A stretch of 64,000 nucleotides of DNA from PALSA-1004 sp963804885 (GTDB lineage: Bacteria > Pseudomonadota > Gammaproteobacteria > Burkholderiales > SG8-41), in NCBI GenBank assembly GCA_963804885.1, contig CAWDSF010000020.1:744001-808000 (forward strand). The letters are read 5' to 3'. The position numbers and the translations under genes were made by a program. Shown piece after piece: positions 60,285 through 64,000 of the stretch; within the stretch, counting starts at the first letter, position 1, and the number at the start of each line of letters is the position of its first letter. The notes below the pieces were generated by a model. It saw only the letters and a list, made by a program, of their open reading frames with translations, made no database searches and had not been told where the DNA came from.

Positions 60285-60301
60285 GGCGCGACTGACGCGC
60301 C
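60285..60301. terminator. Short hairpin between convergent genes
   Basis: GGCGCG-ACTGA-CGCGCC is a perfect 6-bp stem without T-run between the stops at 60264 and 60308. A weak candidate only. Confidence 0.3.
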
Positions 60302-60307
60302 GCGACG

Positions 60308-60481
60308 TTAGCGCGCGATACCGGCGTCGTTCTTGTCGTGCAGCGTCATCAGGTCCATGCCCTCGATCCATACGTTGGGGCACAGGAATCCCGCGCTGAA
60401 AATGAAAACAAAAAGTCGGCCGATGCGGGGAATGTCCCACTTCGCGCCTTTGCGTGCTGCAGTCAGATTGGAAGCTTCCAT
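60308..60481 (-). CDS. Small membrane-associated protein (57 residues)
   Basis: A 57-residue protein: a basic N-terminus (MEASNLTAARKGAKWDIPR), one hydrophobic stretch (IGRLFVFIFSAGFLCPNVW) and an acidic/polar tail (EGMDLMTLHDKNDAGIAR). AGGAG precedes the ATG at 60481 with good spacing, which is the main evidence that it is a gene. No family is recognised. The 150-base spacer upstream (60482-60633) contains nothing else I can identify. Confidence 0.5.
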   Translation of the reverse strand: MEASNLTAARKGAKWDIPRIGRLFVFIFSAGFLCPNVWIEGMDLMTLHDKNDAGIAR

Positions 60482-60633
60482 CGTGATCTCCTGGGTTACG
60501 TGAACCACGATGTTTGCCTCGTGGACGAGCGAGACAGGAGTGTGCGCGGGCAGGCTTACGTCAAGCTTACGGGAAGACGGCTCCAGCCGGTCCGGCAATA
60601 TACAGGCTAAAGCACCCGCGTGCCGGCGGGCAA

Positions 60634-61437
60634 TCAGCCCGCTATCTTGAGGTGCTTGATTTCGGCGGTGCCGCCCTGGGCTTCGTCGAGCATGCGGAAG
60701 ATATCCGTCGCTTCTTTCGCGATCGCATCCGCGATATCGTTGAGCATCTTCAAGCCCTTGGCGACGGTGGCGTGCTCGGGAGCCCCGTACCAGCCTGTTT
60801 CGGCGATGGTGCGGATGTCGGTCAATACCGGCTGGTAGCTGCGCGTGCGGCGCAATTTGTCCCATTTGCGGCCGCGCGTGTGGTCCGACGAATAGTCGAT
60901 ACGATCGAGATGCACCAGATCGGGGCGGTACGCGAGCACGGCGAGCGCCTCGATTTCGCCGCCATGGGTGAGCCCGCCGCAGTCGTGGCCGTAGAGCTCG
61001 GCGGCGACGTAACAGGCCTGCACGGTCAGCACCGTCATGCCGTGCTCGCGGTGCAGCGCTTCCGACGCGATCGCGAGCGACGGGATATTACCTTCGTGCC
61101 AGTTGATGATCAGCAGATACTTCGCGCCGTGTTGCGCCGTCGACCGGCAGGTTTCAGTCACCACGCGCATATAAGTATCCGTCGACAGCGTGATCGTGCC
61201 TTCGAACGGCATGTGCATCGGCGTTACGCCGAAGGGCGTCGCCGGCAGCAGGAGGCCATCCATGCGCTCGGCGACCGCATTGCCGATCACCTGGCTCGCG
61301 TAGATGTCGGTGCCGGTCGGCAGGTGCGGGCCGTGCTGTTCGACGCTGCCGGCGGGCAGGATCACGAGCGGATTCTTTTTCAGTTGCTGCGCGATCTCGG
61401 GCTGCGTGAGATCGATGAAGTGGCGGGTGGGTAGCAT
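60634..61437 (-). CDS. Creatininase family amidohydrolase
   Basis: A 267-residue metal-dependent amidohydrolase. Metal ligands are in VILPAGSVEQHGPHLPTGTD (Glu, His, Asp), INWHEGNIPSL (His, Glu) and HGGEIEALAVL (Glu). Family members open cyclic amides, such as creatinine, or act in cofactor synthesis. It lies 14 bases after the Gfo/Idh/MocA stop on the same strand, forming a probable three-gene unit with that oxidoreductase and a Bug receptor; the set may take up and process one compound (inference). Confidence 0.9.
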   Translation of the reverse strand: MLPTRHFIDLTQPEIAQQLKKNPLVILPAGSVEQHGPHLPTGTDIYASQVIGNAVAERMDGLLLPATPFGVTPMHMPFEGTITLSTDTYMRVVTETCRSTAQHGAKYLLIINWHEGNIPSLAIASEALHREHGMTVLTVQACYVAAELYGHDCGGLTHGGEIEALAVLAYRPDLVHLDRIDYSSDHTRGRKWDKLRRTRSYQPVLTDIRTIAETGWYGAPEHATVAKGLKMLNDIADAIAKEATDIFRMLDEAQGGTAEIKHLKIAG

Positions 61438-61450
61438 ATGGTGGTCCTGG

Positions 61451-62517
61451 TCAGATTTTGGCTCTGGTCTCGCTCATGATATCGGCGATCTTCACTGCCT
61501 GCCCGTTGTGTTCGAGCGAGCGCAGCGCCGCGTAGACGACGGCGACCGCGACGTTGCCGTTGTGCGCCGACAGTTCGCGCACCTTGCCGGTGGTGCAGCT
61601 CTCGGCGAACATCTCGAGCTCGGCGCAGAACATGTCGCTCGGCGGCAGCGTGATTTCTTCGCGCTTGCCGTAGCCGTCTTTGCCGCGCTGGATGTACAGG
61701 GTTGAGGTCGTGTGCAGCTTGTCGGGCGTGTCCCAGGTGCCGAAGTCGATCTCGTAATGCATGAGGCCTTTGGCGCCGAACACGCGCACGGCGAAGATGC
61801 CGGGGACGTCCAGCACGATCCCACGTAACCGATCTTGCCGTCGGTGAATTTAAGCAGCGTCATCGACTGATCGTCCACTTCGGCGCCGACGGGCGAGAGT
61901 TTCGACGCCATCGAGGTGACCTCGCTGATTTCGCCGCCGAGATAATGCAGCACGTCGAACTGGTGGATCGCGAGCTGCGACAACGGGCCGCCGGGCGCGC
62001 GGTCCTTGTACCAGCGCCACGTTTGCGGCGTCAATTCGAGCGCACGCTCGTTGGAGAAGTTCGCCTCGAAAAATGCGACGCGCCCCAATTCGCCGGCGTC
62101 GATTTTTTCCTTGATCATGCGGATGCCGGCCATCAGCCGCGCGCTGTGGCCGACCGTCACGCTGACGCCGTACTTCTGCTCGAGCGCGGCGATCCGCAAG
62201 CCATCGACGAGCGTGTTCGCGATCGGCTTTTCCGTGTACACGTGCTTGCCCGCTTTGGCGACCATCTCGGCCATCGGCAGATGCTGCTCGTTCGGCACGG
62301 TGAGAATGACGCCCTTAATTTCCGGATCGGCGAGCAGCGTTGCCATGTCCGGCGCGGCGGGCACACCCATTTCCGCGGCGAACGCGTTGCGCTTCTCGGC
62401 GGAGCGGCTGAAGCCCGCGACGATTTGCAATTTGTCGGATTTTTTGGCGGCGCGCGTCAGCACGCTGGCCCAGCGGCCGAGACCGACGATGCCGACTTTT
62501 ACGGGATTGCTGCTCAT
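61451..62517 (-). pseudogene. Frameshifted Gfo/Idh/MocA family oxidoreductase
   Basis: An NAD(P)-dependent sugar or cyclitol-type dehydrogenase. The nucleotide motif is VGIVGLGRWASVLTRAA, the catalytic Lys is in VYTEKPIANT, and the C-terminal domain has GGPLSQLAIHQFDVLHYLGG. One base is missing near 61816: the frame breaks after GKIGYVGS and resumes as VLDVPGIFAVRVFGAKGLMH, ending at 61451. Restored length is about 355 residues. Unlike the other frameshifts in this window, this is a deletion. It lies between the creatininase and Bug receptor genes. Confidence 0.85.
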
Positions 62518-62544
62518 GCGCAAGATCGCTTTCGTTGAATGTAA

Positions 62545-63510
62545 TTATTCGACTTTGAGACCGGCAGCCCGCACCACGGCGCCGGAGCTTGCAAGTTCCT
62601 GCCGCACGAAATCGCGGAATTCTTCGGGTGTGCTGGTGACGACCTGCGCGCCTTGCAACGCAAATTGCTCGATGAACTGCGGTTTCTTCGCCACTTCGAG
62701 CAGATTCGCGCGCAGCTTGGCGAGGATGGGTTTCGGCGTGCCCTTGGGCGCGAGCAGGCCGTTCCAGCCGCTGTAGTTGAACTTGGGGATCGATTCCTTG
62801 ATCGACGGCACGTCGGGCAGGAGCGGCGTGCGTTGCGGCAGGCTGTGACCGAGCGCGCGCAGGCGTCCGCTCTTGATCAGCCCCATCACGGCCGGCGCAG
62901 GCGTTATGGTCCATTGCGATTCGCCGGCCACCACCGCGGCGACCGACGCGCCGCCGCCTTTATACGGCACGTGCGTGGATTGCAGCCCGGCGTCCGCCAG
63001 CAAGGCGACGCCGGTCAGGTGGCTCTGCGAGCCCGCGCCCGCCGACGCCATGTTGAGCGAATTGCCGTTGGCTTTGACCCAGTCGACCCATTCCTTCATA
63101 TTTTTCGCCGGCACGTTGGGGTTCACGACGAGCACGTTGGGCGTGGCCGCGTACAGGGAGATGAACTCGAAATCCTTCAGCGGATCGTACGGCAATTTCT
63201 TGTAGATATGCGGCGCGATCGACATCGCCGCGGTGGATGCCGCCACCAGCGTGTAGCCATCGGGCGCACTGCCCTTGCCGATCTCCATGCCGAGCAGCCC
63301 GCCGGCGCCGGCGCGGTTGTCGATCACTATCTGCTCGCCCAGCGCGTCGCCCAGATGCGCGGCGACGATACGGCCCAGCGTGTCGTTCGCGCTGCCGGGC
63401 GCGTTGGGCATGATCATCCGGATGGGCTTGGTCGGATAACTTTGCGCACCGGCGCAGGTGGCCGCGGCAGTGATGACGGTAATGCAGATCCAGCGCAGCA
63501 TGTATTTCAT
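62545..63510 (-). CDS. Bug/TctC family periplasmic solute receptor
   Basis: A 321-residue receptor with a signal peptide ending CAGAQ and mature SYPTKPIRMIMPNAPGSAND. The loop normally reading PGGSTDIVAR is PGSANDTLGR, while SAPDGYT and HVPYKGGGA are kept, so ligand contacts probably differ from the other paralogs here. GAGGAG precedes the ATG. It is the first gene of the minus-strand unit with the oxidoreductase and creatininase family genes, and divergent from the patatin lipoprotein. Confidence 0.92.
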   Translation of the reverse strand: MKYMLRWICITVITAAATCAGAQSYPTKPIRMIMPNAPGSANDTLGRIVAAHLGDALGEQIVIDNRAGAGGLLGMEIGKGSAPDGYTLVAASTAAMSIAPHIYKKLPYDPLKDFEFISLYAATPNVLVVNPNVPAKNMKEWVDWVKANGNSLNMASAGAGSQSHLTGVALLADAGLQSTHVPYKGGGASVAAVVAGESQWTITPAPAVMGLIKSGRLRALGHSLPQRTPLLPDVPSIKESIPKFNYSGWNGLLAPKGTPKPILAKLRANLLEVAKKPQFIEQFALQGAQVVTSTPEEFRDFVRQELASSGAVVRAAGLKVE

Positions 63511-63633
63511 TCGTACTCCTCGGGTTGGCGGGCGGCTCTATGCGGTGCGGCCGCTTGAGAGACGTAATTATGCCGCAAGCCCGTTACAATTCGTAACTTG
63601 GGAATGGCGTTCTTTTCAGCTACTCTGAGCTCC

Positions 63634-64000
63634 ATGTCGACTGCGAAACTTTCTTTACTGCTGGCGTTCCTGCTCGCCGGTTGCACGACGGCGCCGCACG
63701 AGTACGCAAACCTCGCGCCGCCGCGCGCGGCGACGATCGAGCCCGTGCGCGCTGCGCAGCCGGTCGTGGCGCTCGTCCTGGGCGCCGGCGGTTCGCGCGG
63801 CTTCGCGCATATCGGCGTCATCAAAGCGCTCGAAGCCGCGGGCATCCGCGTGGATCTGGTCGTCGGCAGCAGTTCGGGCTCGGTGGTGGCGGCGCTCTAC
63901 GCGGGCGGCAACGATGCGCCCGCGCTCGAAGCGATGGCTTTGGGCCTGGTCGACAGCGACCTGATCGACTTCACGTTGTTCGGTCCCGGCCGCGTGCAGG
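63634..64000 (+). CDS. Patatin-like phospholipase lipoprotein (partial)
   Basis: The first 122 residues of a lipoprotein (lipobox LAGC, residues about 14-17) with a patatin domain. The oxyanion loop is LGAGGSRGFAHIGVIKAL and the nucleophile elbow is VGSSSGSVVAAL (G-x-S-x-G). The catalytic Asp would lie beyond the window edge. Such enzymes hydrolyse lipid acyl chains, here probably at the outer membrane's inner face. The ribosome-binding site is weak. Confidence 0.88.
   Translation, partial: MSTAKLSLLLAFLLAGCTTAPHEYANLAPPRAATIEPVRAAQPVVALVLGAGGSRGFAHIGVIKALEAAGIRVDLVVGSSSGSVVAALYAGGNDAPALEAMALGLVDSDLIDFTLFGPGRVQ

Noticed and set aside
1..64000. tRNA, rRNA, CRISPR arrays, transposases, phage genes, toxin-antitoxin pairs
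   Set aside because: I found no cloverleaf-like genes, no regularly spaced 25-40 base repeats, and no transposase, integrase or toxin motifs on either strand by reading; a dedicated tRNA or covariance search was not possible.

Overview
The window is a high-GC chromosomal stretch, most likely from a betaproteobacterium of the order Burkholderiales (an inference from gene content). Supporting signs are eight orphan Bug/TctC-type periplasmic receptors, a DUF3567 protein, a phasin, a NhaD antiporter, a PmrA/QseB-type two-component system beside a Do-like protease, and a Mla-type lipid transport operon with a fused STAS domain. I see no rRNA, tRNA, CRISPR array, insertion sequence or phage gene.

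Layout. 1-5.5 kb: a gene tail, histidine phosphatase, EamA exporter, DUF3567 protein, then a minus-strand block (Bug receptor, PH-like membrane protein, class II aldolase; DnaQ-like exonuclease with a mini-IclR protein). 5.6-6.6 kb: a heavily decayed ABC substrate-binding-protein gene. 6.7-20.5 kb: a catabolic/uptake island with a phosphosulfolactate-synthase-like enzyme, two sulfatases, five Bug receptors, a LamB/YcsF protein, an esterase lipoprotein, LutA, a PanE-like reductase and a mandelate-racemase-like enzyme. 20.5-26.8 kb: small membrane protein, HAD hydrolase, exported protein, DUF952, GNAT, VOC, FkbM methyltransferase and another Bug receptor. 26.9-30.6 kb: lutB-mmsA-lutC. 30.6-34.3 kb: response regulator, sensor kinase and DegQ-type protease, with matching operator-like boxes. 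34.4-37.4 kb: two divergent NhaD-family transporters. 37.7-41.7 kb: a TRAP transporter (dctPQM) ending in a clear terminator. 41.8-48.1 kb: MFS, 2-hydroxyacid dehydrogenase, AEC transporter, exported protein, HIBADH-type dehydrogenase and CoA-ester lyase. 48.1-54.7 kb: PAS-GAF-GGDEF-EAL protein, SbmA/YddA-type ABC exporter, CBS protein and CinA-like protein. 54.7-60.5 kb: phasin, mlaE-F-D-lipoprotein, HIT protein, exported beta-rich protein and a small membrane protein. 60.6-64 kb: creatininase family, Gfo/Idh/MocA oxidoreductase, Bug receptor and the start of a patatin lipoprotein.

The dominant theme is scavenging of organic acids: Bug receptors and a TRAP system capture carboxylates; Lut proteins, MmsA, hydroxyacid/HIBADH dehydrogenases and a CoA lyase would feed them into central metabolism; sulfatases and esterases may release them. 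No TctA/TctB membrane partners are present, so the receptors must work with permeases elsewhere.

The most striking technical feature is that at least eight otherwise well-preserved genes are broken by single-base indels, nearly all one-base insertions. This points either to consensus error in the assembly or to recent gene decay. I restored the reading frames when describing those genes.
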